Source: JABCYV01 sp035512155 (GTDB lineage Bacteria; Acidobacteriota; Terriglobia; Terriglobales; Acidobacteriaceae). Taken from it: a stretch of 64,000 nucleotides of DNA. Made by a program: the position numbers and the translations under genes. Location of the stretch: NCBI GenBank assembly GCA_035512155.1, contig DATKEN010000112.1, positions 15,316-79,315 of the forward strand. Reading direction: 5' to 3'. The stretch's first letter is position 1. The number at the start of each line of letters is the position of its first letter. Under the pieces are notes generated by a model. That model was given only the letters and a program-made list of their open reading frames with translations, did no database searches and had not been told where the DNA came from. This document shows, piece by piece, positions 51,410 through 60,414 of the stretch.

Positions 51410-52309
51410 CTAATAGAGCCCCGGCTCCCCTGGCGGCCGCGTCTTCCAGCGGCGATGGACCCACAGCCACTGGTCGGGATAACGGCGGACATACTCCTCG
51501 ATGACTTTCGTAAAGCGGGCCGTGTTGGCGATGATGTCGGCATCGTCATCGCCAGTCCGGATCAAGTCGAGAGTCGGATCAAAACGCAGGCGGTATTTTC
51601 GCAGTTCGGGGTCCCAGATAGTAAATCCGGGAACGACGGCGGCATCGGTGCGCATCGCGATTCTTGCCATACCGCTCGCAGTACAGGCCGGGATACCGAA
51701 GAAATCCACAAACACTCCCTGCGGCGGAGTCATGTTGGTATCCATGAGAATGCCCACGGTCTCTCCCGATTTCATGGCCGAGAGCAGTCCACGGACGTTG
51801 TCGTCTTTATCGATCATCTGGTTGCCGTGCATGGTGCGGTAGTGGCGAGTCATGCGGTCGAGGTAGACATTGTCCAAAGGCCGCATCACAACCTGTAAAG
51901 GATGCCCATAAAGAGAATGAGCGAAGGCTGAAAGCTCCCAGCCCCCCAGATGACCGGTCAGAAACAGCACTCCCTTGCCGCGAGCGAGGGCGCGTTCGAA
52001 ATTCTCGAAACCGTCGTACACCACAACTTCGCTGACGTTCTCGCGCGTGTACTTTGGAAACAGGCATACCTCAGCTAGCTGACGACCGAATGAAGTGAAC
52101 ACACCTCGCAGGATCCGGGCACGCTCACGCTGACTTTTTTCCGGAAATGCCAGTGCAAGATTGCGCCGGCCGACATGCCGCAGCCGGATATGCAGCAGGT
52201 AAACTGCCCAGCCCAGAAGGATGGCTGCCGCCCGCGCCAATGAACGGGGCAGTGCGCCCACAAATTTGATGATCAGCCACGCAAGTGCGTACTCAAGTCG
52301 CTGACGCAT
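51410..52309 (-). CDS. LpxL/HtrB-type lipid A late acyltransferase
   Basis: 299 aa. A signal-anchor helix at the N-terminus and an LPLAT domain with the H-x4-E motif in LTGHLGGWEL (about residue 118), then LRKYRLRFDPTLDL and EYVRRYPDQWLWVHRRWKTRP near the C-terminus. It would add a secondary acyl chain to lipid A, or to a related lipid. The substrate chain cannot be assigned. A small plus-strand membrane ORF and lpxD lie downstream. Confidence 0.92.
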   Translation of the reverse strand: MRQRLEYALAWLIIKFVGALPRSLARAAAILLGWAVYLLHIRLRHVGRRNLALAFPEKSQRERARILRGVFTSFGRQLAEVCLFPKYTRENVSEVVVYDGFENFERALARGKGVLFLTGHLGGWELSAFAHSLYGHPLQVVMRPLDNVYLDRMTRHYRTMHGNQMIDKDDNVRGLLSAMKSGETVGILMDTNMTPPQGVFVDFFGIPACTASGMARIAMRTDAAVVPGFTIWDPELRKYRLRFDPTLDLIRTGDDDADIIANTARFTKVIEEYVRRYPDQWLWVHRRWKTRPPGEPGLY

Positions 52310-52375
52310 GTAGGGACTGGTGACGGTAACACCCGGGAAAATTCTCTGTCAAACGTTTGCAGCGGAAATTAGGTG

Positions 52376-52499
52376 GTCATTGTCATGCTCAACGGATCTG
52401 GCCTGTCGCTTTGCGGCAGGCCAGGACAGCCGAAGCATCCCTACTCCTCAATTCCGTGCCGGGAATAGGGATCCCACGCTCCGCTCGGGATGACAACAA
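52376..52499. repeat. dispersed repeat (family 1) with hairpin, upstream of the LpxL-type gene
   Basis: Has inverted ends (TTGTCATGCTCAACG, 52380-52394, and CGCTCGGGATGACAAC, 52482-52497) and an internal hairpin TGGCCTGTCGC-TTT-GCGGCAGGCCA (52399-52423, one G-T pair). It lies between the start of the LpxL-type gene and the stop of the SYLF gene, which is also on the minus strand. Confidence 0.65.
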
Positions 52500-52501
52500 G
52501 A

Positions 52502-53197
52502 TTATTTGCTCGATGCCGACTTGGCCCATTTGGCCAAGCTGTTGAGAAACGGAAAGGCGCCAGCTGGAGCTTCCACTTCACCGGTTAGCGATGTCTTGAA
52601 CGGCACCATGCGGCCATAGAACTCTCTGGTGCTGTCTTTGTCCTGGTCTACCACGGCGCCACTCAGCTCCAGACCGGCAAACGCACCCCGAGTACGGGAG
52701 TAACTGAGCACTTGCGCACGGAGCTTCCAATCGGTGTCAGCCGAAGCATGGCGGCCCACCGGCCCCGCGGCGACACTGGCATCAGCCCCAAGTTTGAACT
52801 TGCTGTTGAGCAGGCTCCTCATGCCGTTGTCGTTCATGATGAGCATAACTAGGTCCACGGCCTCGCCACCGATCTGGAGTCCGAAGCTGCCCCCCTCGAC
52901 GGCGAAGAATGCGGGCGCACTCCAGCCTTTAGGCGTACGGCAGCTAGTAACTCCTCGGCCATAGCGGGCGCCGATAATGAATCCTCCTTTAAGCATGGAT
53001 GGAACCACCGCCACGCACTCGGCGGATCCGAGCACCTCTTCGGGGATGCCCTGGTCGGGGGCGGACTGGATTTCATCGAGCACCGTGGCCGCAGCCTGGA
53101 CTCGGTCGGCAGCCTTGCTGTCTTTGGATTTTTCGTCTGCCGCGAACGCACCTGCGGCCAGACCGGTGACAACCCACAGAAGTAGAAGTCGCTTCAT
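52502..53197 (-). CDS. secreted SYLF (YSC84-type lipid-binding) protein
   Basis: 231 aa. Signal peptide (1-19, cleaving after AFA), then the SYLF domain: AECVAVVPSMLKGGFIIGARYGRG, GGSFGLQIGGEAVDLVML and SRTRGAFAGLELSGAVV. SYLF proteins bind phosphoinositides or other lipids; bacterial versions are periplasmic and their job is poorly known. ATG 53197 follows GGAGAAATG-type purines. Confidence 0.9.
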   Translation of the reverse strand: MKRLLLLWVVTGLAAGAFAADEKSKDSKAADRVQAAATVLDEIQSAPDQGIPEEVLGSAECVAVVPSMLKGGFIIGARYGRGVTSCRTPKGWSAPAFFAVEGGSFGLQIGGEAVDLVMLIMNDNGMRSLLNSKFKLGADASVAAGPVGRHASADTDWKLRAQVLSYSRTRGAFAGLELSGAVVDQDKDSTREFYGRMVPFKTSLTGEVEAPAGAFPFLNSLAKWAKSASSK

Positions 53198-53503
53198 TTC
53201 TCCTCGGCTTTCCTGTGTTCAGATTTTTCCTGGGAAACGGTGCTCTTGATTCTAAAGGATTCGGGCAAGAGGAGAATGGTTGGTTATTCACGAAGGAACT
53301 TCTGTAGTAATCGAGGAACTCTGAGGGGTGGTTTTCAGGGGGAAAAAATTCGGGGCTGACAGTGGTGACCCTAAATCTCCACTCCCAACCCCGTCTCCCA
53401 GGTTCTGTGGTAGGTGAGGCGAGTATGGGGCAGGGTCAGGAAGCCAACAAGATTACGCAGGTCATTGTCCCAAAGTAACCAAGTAACCAGCGAGGAGGCT
53501 GCT
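53198..53503. other. gene-free stretch upstream of the SYLF gene
   Basis: 306 bases between the SYLF start and the stop of the NarL-type regulator (both minus strand). GTAACC is present twice in tandem near 53476-53490. No ORF of note, tRNA or clear promoter was recognised. Confidence 0.6.
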
Positions 53504-54178
53504 CTACTTCGCTGTCACCAGCGAGTGCGTGATGGCATGCACGGAAAGCGCGATCCGGTTCTGGACGCCGACTTTACGCATCAACTTCGCCACGTGGGCC
53601 TTTACCGTGCGCTCCTCAATGCCCAGCGCGGAGCCGATTTCCTTGTTGGAGCGGCCGGCGACCAGCATCTCCAGCACTTCCTTTTCCCGGTCGGTAAAGG
53701 TAACGCGGCCCGCGGGGAAGACTCGTCCCGGCGCCGAACTGACTCGCTCAATAAACATGGACAGCACATGCCGTGGTGCCCACACTGATCCCTGATTGAC
53801 CACTCGGATAGCCTGTACAAACTCGGCAGGCGAGGCGGCCTCGTCCACATAGCCCTTGGCGCCCGAAGCAATGGCCTTGAGTATTGTCTCTTCGTCCACG
53901 CCGGAGCCGGTGACGATGATGCGCAGGTCTGGCCGGGTGGCTTTAAAGCTAGCCATCAAGTCGAACAGGTTATGCCCGCTTCGGTTGCCCAGCAGGATCA
54001 AGTCAATGTCCGGCAGGGTGCTAATGTCGGGAAGCGAGGCAGAGATCAGTTCGAAATCAGGTTCGGAATCGAACAGAGCTCGAAATCCCACAAACCGCAG
54101 TGGGTCGCTTTCCACCACGGCAATACGGATGGGCGGCTTCTTGGCCGGTGCAGCTTTCATTGCGGTCGCAGCCTTCAT
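53504..54178 (-). CDS. NarL/FixJ-type regulator with degenerate receiver
   Basis: 224 aa. Residues 17-135 fold like a receiver, but key residues are altered: the acidic pair is VESDP, the phosphoacceptor position is Gly in LILLGNRSG, and the conserved Lys is replaced (KGYVDEAAS). A LuxR-type HTH (about 155-215) follows with FTDREKEVLEMLVAGRSNKEIG and VKAHVAKLMRKVG. It probably works without phosphorylation, through dimerisation or another input. A basic Ala/Lys N-terminal extension of about 15 residues precedes the receiver. Confidence 0.9.
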   Translation of the reverse strand: MKAATAMKAAPAKKPPIRIAVVESDPLRFVGFRALFDSEPDFELISASLPDISTLPDIDLILLGNRSGHNLFDLMASFKATRPDLRIIVTGSGVDEETILKAIASGAKGYVDEAASPAEFVQAIRVVNQGSVWAPRHVLSMFIERVSSAPGRVFPAGRVTFTDREKEVLEMLVAGRSNKEIGSALGIEERTVKAHVAKLMRKVGVQNRIALSVHAITHSLVTAK

Positions 54179-54304
54179 AGGTTTGCCTACTTAAGTAGCT
54201 GCCGTTAGCATAGACGCATTCCTGAGCCAATGAAAAGCTCAGTAAGAGATTGGAAATTACGGCGGTAACATGCTAAAAGTTCGGTCTAGCTTAGGGAACA
54301 ACTC

Positions 54305-54736
54305 ATGAGATTAGGGTATGGCACGATAGTCATCTGGATTGCGGCTGCAGCCTTGGCCGGGGCATCCGTGGCCACGGCACAAACTACCTACCAGCCCAAG
54401 TTTCACGGGGACCCGGCACGCTCGGAGTCCGAAGCCGCTGCCCTCGGCTACATGCGAACGGTGCTGCGGGCGCAGAAGGAATATCAGAAAAAGAACGGCA
54501 AATACGCCGCCTCTCTGGCGGACTTGGTGCACACCGGTTCCTTTACCCGGCGGATGGTGAACCCGGAACGGGGAGAGTACACCGCCGGTTTCAGGTCTCA
54601 CAAAGATGGCTTTGAGCTGACCATGACGCCTAAACAGCTCGATGTCCAGCATCGCTCTTTCTATGCCGAAGAAGATGGCGTCATCCACGCTGATGAGGAA
54701 AAGGCGGCCGATGCTGATTCACCAAAAGTGAAGTGA
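54305..54736 (+). CDS. secreted hypothetical protein, pilin-like helix
   Basis: 143 aa. A signal peptide (about 1-25, cleaving after TAQ), then a helix LGYMRTVLRAQKEYQKKNGKYAASLADL that resembles the amphipathic helix of type IV pilin-like and similar exported proteins, then a mixed beta region. No pilin prepilin-peptidase motif is at the start. Function unknown; divergent from the NarL-type regulator, which may control it. Confidence 0.65.
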   Translation: MRLGYGTIVIWIAAAALAGASVATAQTTYQPKFHGDPARSESEAAALGYMRTVLRAQKEYQKKNGKYAASLADLVHTGSFTRRMVNPERGEYTAGFRSHKDGFELTMTPKQLDVQHRSFYAEEDGVIHADEEKAADADSPKVK

Positions 54737-54763
54737 TGTCTGGCGGAGAGACGGGAGCGAAGT

Positions 54764-55489
54764 TCACGGCGGCGGTCCAGCGCCAATCTCCGCCGCCTTG
54801 CCATCCCGATATGTGACGCGGAGAGGCTTGCCGCCATTGGGATAGTTCACGGTCTTCACCGTGGGATCGTCGGAGCGCTGCGGAATCCCCATCCCAACCG
54901 CGAAGTCCGCCTGGATTTCGTTCATCCCCGGCTTGACTTCGTGTCGTTCGATGGCATCCCAGACATCGGCTGGCCAATGTCTATAAAGCTCGTGCGGGTC
55001 CTCGACGTAAAGCATTTCGTCGGAGTAAATCTGAAAATTGCCTCCCTTTACTGAGCCGATGGGAAAGGCATAGCTCTTGCCGGCTTTCTCGAAAACAGCC
55101 ATAAGCTGGCGCTGATCCGGCGAGCCAGGGGTTACGTCCGTGACGACATCTCGAATCTGCAATTTTTCGATGGGCAGCAGTTGTCCGGCTTCGTGCGCGA
55201 AGTCAGCGCGGTGGGATCCGGTGTCATACCGATAGTAGGTGTAGCGGTAGCCTTCTTTGACCCATACCGGCTGCTGGGTCAGTTGCCGAGCTGATTTCAG
55301 ATCGTAGGGATAAAGCTTCTTGGGCGTAACGTAATAGTCAGTGTTTAGCGGCGGCGCCTGGATGCTAATTCGCCGTGTCTTTTCTGCATGGCGCTGATAC
55401 AGGATGTAGGCTGTACGCGCGCCGGCCAGAATGATCGCCGCCACCAGCGCGATCTGAATTTTCTTCTTTAGTTCCGGGCTCATCGCCAT
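54764..55489 (-). CDS. single-pass membrane protein of unknown function
   Basis: 241 aa from ATG 55489 (ATG 55483 possible). One N-terminal membrane helix (about 12-31) with a short cytoplasmic end, then a periplasmic domain rich in Tyr (EGYRYTYYRYDTG) and beta strands. The last 60 residues (RHEVKPGMNEIQADFAVG, KPLRVTYRDGKAAEI) look like a SmpA/OmlA-like module. No family was assigned with certainty. Confidence 0.68.
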   Translation of the reverse strand: MAMSPELKKKIQIALVAAIILAGARTAYILYQRHAEKTRRISIQAPPLNTDYYVTPKKLYPYDLKSARQLTQQPVWVKEGYRYTYYRYDTGSHRADFAHEAGQLLPIEKLQIRDVVTDVTPGSPDQRQLMAVFEKAGKSYAFPIGSVKGGNFQIYSDEMLYVEDPHELYRHWPADVWDAIERHEVKPGMNEIQADFAVGMGIPQRSDDPTVKTVNYPNGGKPLRVTYRDGKAAEIGAGPPP

Positions 55490-55618
55490 GGGCGCAACCT
55501 TAGCAGATCAGCGAGCGGTCACAAATACGTCGTTCACGAAGCCATTTCGCCCTTTCCATGAGTTAAACTAAGAAAAGTCGCGCAGCTTTCGGCCCGTTGT
55601 GCGAGCAAGGAGGACCCA

Positions 55619-55939
55619 ATGGCTGTTATCAGTGAAGACGAAGTTCTGAGCGCGCTGAAGCAATGTTACGACCCAGAAATTCCGGTCAATATCGTTGACC
55701 TTGGCCTGATTTACAATGTTCGATTTGAATCCGCACCTGAGGACCGACAGGACGTTACTGTCGACATGACGCTCACGGCGCAAGGCTGTCCCTCGCACGT
55801 CATGATCGGGGAACAGGTCAAAGCCCGCGTGGAACAGATGCCGGGAGTTCGCAACGCGACGGTCAACGTGGTCTGGAGTCCGCCATGGACGCCGGAGCGC
55901 CTAAGCCCCGACGCCAGGAAGCAACTCGGGATCGAATAA
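55619..55939 (+). CDS. SufT/MIP18-family (DUF59) iron-sulfur maturation protein
   Basis: 106 aa. The MIP18 fold: CYDPEIPVNIVDLGLIY at the N-terminus with the conserved Cys/Asp/Pro, and MTLTAQGCPSHVMIGEQVK with the second conserved Cys. It is a single-domain form, as in SufT. It likely helps deliver [Fe-S] clusters to target proteins. AGGAGG precedes ATG 55619. No SUF operon is next to it. Confidence 0.9.
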   Translation: MAVISEDEVLSALKQCYDPEIPVNIVDLGLIYNVRFESAPEDRQDVTVDMTLTAQGCPSHVMIGEQVKARVEQMPGVRNATVNVVWSPPWTPERLSPDARKQLGIE

Positions 55940-55940
55940 T

Positions 55941-56222
55941 TTAACTATCGAGCAGCGTCTCGAACCAGGCAGAGCTTCGCTTTTCCGCAACTTCTGCCAG
56001 ACGTTCTCCGGCACGAGATGCGGCATCCAGGAATCGGGTTCCGCGTTCGACGTAGCGCGGGAGATTTTCTCGGAACTCGGCAAACTTCTCGGGATACTCC
56101 GACGCCAAAGTCGCCAGGCTTACTCCTGCCAGAATGAAACCCGCAGCCCGGTTGCCTTTCAGAAACATGACCGCGCTTGTCCCCGCCGAACCTGCCAACA
56201 ATGCCCGCTTCCAATTTTCCAT
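55941..56222 (-). CDS. 93-aa hypothetical membrane protein
   Basis: 93 aa, with a hydrophobic Gly/Ala helix pair in residues 8-40 (LLAGSAGTSAVMFLKG, AAGFILAGVSLATLA) followed by a charged amphipathic helix rich in Arg and Glu. No family recognised. It converges with the SufT-like gene, one base apart. Codon use looks ordinary. Confidence 0.6.
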   Translation of the reverse strand: MENWKRALLAGSAGTSAVMFLKGNRAAGFILAGVSLATLASEYPEKFAEFRENLPRYVERGTRFLDAASRAGERLAEVAEKRSSAWFETLLDS

Positions 56223-56302
56223 TCCCGCCTCCGATGTAGGAATTGTAGCTCAGCGCTGAAGCCCGTACTTTATACTTCTGCAACTTATCCCGGAGGATTT
56301 TG

Positions 56303-57463
56303 ATGCCGAAACCTCGCCTAATGGCTTGGATTTCTGCTGCGATCTTTTTGTTTTTCCTAACTGCAGCTACAGCCCAAACCAAACCGCGAGCCCGAGATCT
56401 GGGAGTTCCCTTCGACGGCACACCCGGCGCTTTGAATGCGATTACCGATGTGAAAGGGGTGGAAGTCGGCCATACGACCTTGATCTCCGGCGAAGGCCCG
56501 CTGAAGGTTGGCATCGGACCCGTACGCACGGGTGTGACTGCCATTCTGCCGCGCAGCAAGGATTCCAACGACGCTGTCTTTGGCGCCTGGTTTACCGAAA
56601 ACGGCGCGGGCGAGATGACCGGTACTACCTGGCTGGAAGATTCCGGCTTTCTCGACGGGCCGGTGATGATCACAAATACTCATAGCGTAGGCGTGGTACG
56701 CGATGCGGTCATCGCCTGGAAAGTAAAGCGGGGAGTACCTGATCAGGAAGGCTATTGGTGGTCGGCGGCAGTGGTGGCCGAAACCTGGGATGGCTACTTG
56801 AACGATATCAACGGATTCCACGTCAAGGCGGAAGACGTATTCCACGCTCTCGACAGCGCCCACGCGGGTCCAGTTGAGGAAGGCAATGTCGGCGGCGGGA
56901 CGGGCATGATCTGCAACGATTTCAAAGGCGGGATCGGGACCGCCTCGCGAGTACTGGACCCAAAAGGTGGCGGCTACACTGTCGGTGTATTGGTACAGTG
57001 CAACTACGGTGATCGCGATCAACTCCGCATTGCCGGCGTGCCTGTAGGCCGTGAGATTCCCGAAAACAAGCGTCGTAAGAAAGATGTGGGCTCGATTATA
57101 GTAGTCGTCGCCACCGATGCCCCACTGATCCCGACCCAACTGAAGCGAGTGGCGAAGCACGTGACCCTCGGATTAGGCAGAGTCGGCAGTTATGGCGGAA
57201 ACGGCTCGGGCGATATCTTTATCGCTTTCTCGACCGCCAACCCGGGAGCCATTTCTCAAAGCGGTCCTCGTCAACTGACGATGTTGCCTAACGATTCGCT
57301 TGACCCTGTTTTTCTAGCCACCGTGCAAGCGACTGAGGAGGCAGTGATCAATGCAATGGTGGCGGCTGAAACCATGACCGGAATCGACGGTCACACGGTG
57401 ATTGCGTTGCCGCACGATCGTTTGCGTGAAGTGCTGAAGAAGTACAATCGTTTGGTGAAGTAG
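56303..57463 (+). CDS. secreted P1-family (DmpA-type) aminopeptidase
   Basis: 386 aa from ATG 56303 after GGAGG. Signal peptide (about 1-24), then the DmpA/P1 fold: AITDVKGVEVGHTTL, LDGPVMITNTHSVG and GNVGGGTGMICNDFKGGIG. The family matures by self-cleavage; the new N-terminal nucleophile should lie near GGIGTASRV, but the residue is not assigned here. It removes N-terminal residues, sometimes D- or beta-amino acids. The secreted form is usual in related species. Confidence 0.9.
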   Translation: MPKPRLMAWISAAIFLFFLTAATAQTKPRARDLGVPFDGTPGALNAITDVKGVEVGHTTLISGEGPLKVGIGPVRTGVTAILPRSKDSNDAVFGAWFTENGAGEMTGTTWLEDSGFLDGPVMITNTHSVGVVRDAVIAWKVKRGVPDQEGYWWSAAVVAETWDGYLNDINGFHVKAEDVFHALDSAHAGPVEEGNVGGGTGMICNDFKGGIGTASRVLDPKGGGYTVGVLVQCNYGDRDQLRIAGVPVGREIPENKRRKKDVGSIIVVVATDAPLIPTQLKRVAKHVTLGLGRVGSYGGNGSGDIFIAFSTANPGAISQSGPRQLTMLPNDSLDPVFLATVQATEEAVINAMVAAETMTGIDGHTVIALPHDRLREVLKKYNRLVK

Positions 57464-57486
57464 AGTTATACCAAGTCGACTATCAC

Positions 57487-57906
57487 CTAGTCCCAATAAC
57501 TCTTACCGCGCTTCAGGAGGATGATGCTGCTGGCAGAGCCGTCTGGCCGCTGGAATGTGCCTTTAATGATTCCGTTCTGTAACGTGCCGCCGAAAGTTCC
57601 TGATTGAAGGTAACCAGGGGGCAACGAGAATGTGACACTGTGGCCATCTATCTTGATATCGACAAGAATCAGGTTCTGAGGTTCCCCTTGCGCAACCTGA
57701 TACGTTCCCTGATAACCGCCCGAGACCGCGACAATTCGGAGTTCTTCTCCAAGGAGGTCGCCGCCTTCTTTATTGAAATACATGTTGGTGTAGGTTCCGG
57801 TGATTCTCGCTTCATGCTGAGAAGGCGGGTTTCCGGCTACAAGCACGCCCGCAGTTAGTAGCAGGGGAACGATCAACGCGGCTCGAATAGTTATTGCGTT
57901 GCGCAT
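57487..57906 (-). CDS. secreted hypothetical protein
   Basis: 139 aa. A signal peptide (about 1-25) and a beta-rich mature domain ending GTFQRPDGSASSIILLKRG. No family recognised. It converges with the P1 peptidase gene, 23 bases away. Confidence 0.62.
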   Translation of the reverse strand: MRNAITIRAALIVPLLLTAGVLVAGNPPSQHEARITGTYTNMYFNKEGGDLLGEELRIVAVSGGYQGTYQVAQGEPQNLILVDIKIDGHSVTFSLPPGYLQSGTFGGTLQNGIIKGTFQRPDGSASSIILLKRGKSYWD

Positions 57907-57943
57907 CTCTGACGCCTCCGAGCGAGCAAACAGATCTTCAATC

Positions 57944-58693
57944 TTAGTAAATTGTGTACCCCGGCGCTGGCGTTCTTAAATCCGGTTTCGATGCCATCAG
58001 CAGCAACGCGCCGATGCGCTTGAAGCCGCGCATGTCTTCAAGGCTGTGAAACGACGTAGTTTTGTACTCGTCGGACGTCGGCGTGTCATCCGGAATGCGG
58101 CGCGCTTCCACGTTCTCGAAGGCGTGCTTCTTCAAGAGTTCGACGTACTCCGCCTCCGACCGGACATGCACCGGCACTTTCAGCTTGTCCACCCACTGCA
58201 GGGAGTAAGGATTGTCTTTGTACAGATTGATCAGAATAAACAGCCGCCCGTGCGGCGCCATGACGCGGAAAAGCTCGGCCAATGCGCGGTCCTGGTCGGG
58301 GTAGTAGTAGAACGATTCGACCGACAGCACTTTGTCGAAGAAATTTTCTTCCCATGGAATCTGCTGCGCTGACCCGATCACATACAGAATGTTGTCGAAA
58401 TCTTTCGACCCTGCCCGTGCCCGCCGAATCATTTCATCGGAAACGTCCAGCCCCACGACTTGCCCAAAGCCTTCCGGCCCGTCGGCCACCAGCCGCGCCA
58501 GCAACCGCGTGGCCCATCCCGCGCCGCATCCCAGGTCGAGCACGCGCTCGCCGGGGCGCAGCTCCATCAAACGGATGGTCTTCTCCGTGATATCAAGGTG
58601 ATGGCGCTCCATCTTCTCGCCTTCACCCTCTTCGGCCCAGCGGTTAAATTCCTGTTGCAGCTTCTCGTCGGGATTGCTTTGCCGGTCGGTCAT
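57944..58693 (-). CDS. class I SAM-dependent methyltransferase
   Basis: 249 aa. A Rossmann fold with motif I VLDLGCGAGWATRLLA (about 50-65), motif II VVGLDVSDEMI and motif IV FFDKVLSVESFYYY, as in UbiE/ArsM-like small-molecule methyltransferases. The C-terminal insert (VHVRSEAEYVELLKKHAFENVEARRI) is typical of this group. The substrate is unknown. Confidence 0.88.
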   Translation of the reverse strand: MTDRQSNPDEKLQQEFNRWAEEGEGEKMERHHLDITEKTIRLMELRPGERVLDLGCGAGWATRLLARLVADGPEGFGQVVGLDVSDEMIRRARAGSKDFDNILYVIGSAQQIPWEENFFDKVLSVESFYYYPDQDRALAELFRVMAPHGRLFILINLYKDNPYSLQWVDKLKVPVHVRSEAEYVELLKKHAFENVEARRIPDDTPTSDEYKTTSFHSLEDMRGFKRIGALLLMASKPDLRTPAPGYTIY

Positions 58694-58752
58694 AATCCGC
58701 GAATCGTCCCTCGGGACTGCGATGCAGCTTCTATGCTACATTTGCCTCCCTT

Positions 58753-58920
58753 ATGACACCAAGTCCGCAACCCTCGCCCGAGCCCGAGCCTGAGCTTTTG
58801 TACTGCCCGCAGTGTGGTGAAGAGGTGACCGCCCCTCTGACTTGTGGCGATTGCTCCGCCGTCATTTGCCGCCGCTGTGGCACTCCACTCGAATCGGCAG
58901 ACGAACTTGGGATGGGATAG
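58753..58920 (+). CDS. 55-aa zinc-ribbon microprotein upstream of an APC permease
   Basis: ATG 58753 to TAG 58920. The translation has a Pro/Glu-rich lead, then three CxxC knuckles: CPQC, CGDC and CRRC, enough for one zinc ribbon plus an extra pair. It ends 3 bases before the permease start, so the two are likely co-transcribed. No strong Shine-Dalgarno. Function unknown, possibly a regulatory or chaperone-like partner. Confidence 0.65.
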   Translation: MTPSPQPSPEPEPELLYCPQCGEEVTAPLTCGDCSAVICRRCGTPLESADELGMG

Positions 58921-58923
58921 CTC

Positions 58924-60351
58924 ATGGGGATTCCCGTCGCATCGCCGATAGCGGCCACGAAATCTGAGGCTCAACCCACTCTGGTTCGCGGCCTCTCACT
59001 GCTGGATTCTGTTCTGTTATTGGTGGGCGGGATCATCGGCTCTTCGATCTTCCTGACCGCGAAAGACATCGCCGCGGCGCTGCCCCACCCCATGCTGTTC
59101 TTGTTGGTGTGGGTGATGGGCGGGATGGTTTCCCTGTTCGGTTGCGTCGCCTTCGCGGAGCTTGGTTCCATGTTTCCCGATTCCGGCGGACAATACGTGT
59201 ACTTACGTGAGGCCTACGGCGATCTGCCGGCCTTTCTCTACGGCTGGATGCTGTTCAGCGTCGCCAATGGCGGCACCATCGCGGCCCTCTGCGTGGCCTC
59301 GGCCGCTTACATGGGCCAGATTTTTCCTCTGATTTCACAAGAGCATGTCGTCTTAACTCTGGCCGGCATTACGCTGACCCGAGCTCACCTGGTGGGCTTG
59401 TTTTTAATCGCTGTGCTTACCTACGTTAATGTGGTTGGGCTGCGCTGGGGCGCGCTGCTCCAAAACCTTTCTACCTGGACGAAATTCGCCGCCATGGCGG
59501 CTTTTGCCATTCTGGGATTCGCTATCGGCAAGGGCCATTGGACAAACTTCGGAGGACACGGCGTTGGACTCACGATGGGCCTGGGCCCAGGTCAATTCAT
59601 TTCCGCAATGGGGATCGGGCTCATTGCCGTCTTCTGGGCCTACGACGGCTGGGTCTACATTACCTGGGTCGCGGGCGAGGTCAAGGAACCCCGCCGCAAT
59701 GTGCCGTTAGCCATGGTGTTGGGCATCCTGGTGGTCGGTGTGATTTACATGGCCATGAACGTAACTTACGTTTACGCCATGCCAGTGAGCGAAATCGCCA
59801 AACACGAGACCATTGCTCACGCAGCCGCAGCCGCGCTTTTTTCCCCGCACGCTGCTATCTGGCTCTCGGCCACCATCGCCGTTTCTTGCTTCAGTGCCGC
59901 GGCCACCTGCACGCTCTCGGGCGCCCGGGTTTGTCTGGCCATGGCGCAGGATGGCGTTTTCTTCAAGCGCATGGCGGAAATCCATCCCAAGTGGCGCACC
60001 CCGGCATTCGGCCTCATTGGACTAGGAATCTGGTCCGCAGTTCTGGCGTTGAGCGGGCGCTATGACCAGCTTTACACCTATGTCATCTACGGCATGGTGC
60101 TGTCGTACACCATGACCGTGATCGGCCTATTCGTCCTGCGCTGGAAACGGCCAGATATTCCGCGTCCGTATCGTTGCACGGGATATCCCTGGCTGCCAGG
60201 AATTTATGTTGCGATCGGCGCCGCATGGACATTGAATACGATCATTACGCGGCCCACAGAAGCGCTGGCGGGGACGATTATCGTGCTCATCGGCGTTCCG
60301 GGATATCTGTATTGGAAGAGGGGCAGCCGCACACTGAGAACTGGGAACTGA
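58924..60351 (+). CDS. APC-family amino acid permease (LAT-like)
   Basis: 475 aa with about 12 membrane helices. The APC unwound helix 1 motif is present: LLLVGGIIGSSIFLTAKD (about 30-48). Others: GCVAFAELGSMFPDSGGQYVYLREAYG and VAGEVKEPRRNVPLAM. It probably exchanges or imports an amino acid; the substrate is unassigned. It is preceded by the zinc-ribbon gene and followed by a second APC permease. Confidence 0.92.
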   Translation: MGIPVASPIAATKSEAQPTLVRGLSLLDSVLLLVGGIIGSSIFLTAKDIAAALPHPMLFLLVWVMGGMVSLFGCVAFAELGSMFPDSGGQYVYLREAYGDLPAFLYGWMLFSVANGGTIAALCVASAAYMGQIFPLISQEHVVLTLAGITLTRAHLVGLFLIAVLTYVNVVGLRWGALLQNLSTWTKFAAMAAFAILGFAIGKGHWTNFGGHGVGLTMGLGPGQFISAMGIGLIAVFWAYDGWVYITWVAGEVKEPRRNVPLAMVLGILVVGVIYMAMNVTYVYAMPVSEIAKHETIAHAAAAALFSPHAAIWLSATIAVSCFSAAATCTLSGARVCLAMAQDGVFFKRMAEIHPKWRTPAFGLIGLGIWSAVLALSGRYDQLYTYVIYGMVLSYTMTVIGLFVLRWKRPDIPRPYRCTGYPWLPGIYVAIGAAWTLNTIITRPTEALAGTIIVLIGVPGYLYWKRGSRTLRTGN

Positions 60352-60381
60352 CGACTGATAACCGGTTTTCTTTGGTGGCGG

Positions 60382-60414
60382 GTCGTAGTGGCACGGCTGA
60401 GGCCATGCCCTTCC
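60382..60414. repeat. decayed dispersed palindrome before the second permease
   Basis: GTGGCACGGCTGAGGCCATGCCCTTCC has near-inverted halves (GGCACGGC and GCCATGCC, one mismatch). It contains the ATG chosen as the second permease start, so the first residues of that protein may come from a repeat. Confidence 0.4.

Noticed and set aside
56357..57160. 267-aa minus-strand open frame
   Set aside because: It is antisense to the P1 peptidase, whose reading has a signal peptide and family motifs.
60174..60404. In-frame upstream extension of the second permease
   Set aside because: It would overlap the end of the first permease by over 170 bases and its translation is low-quality; ATG 60405 or later is likelier.
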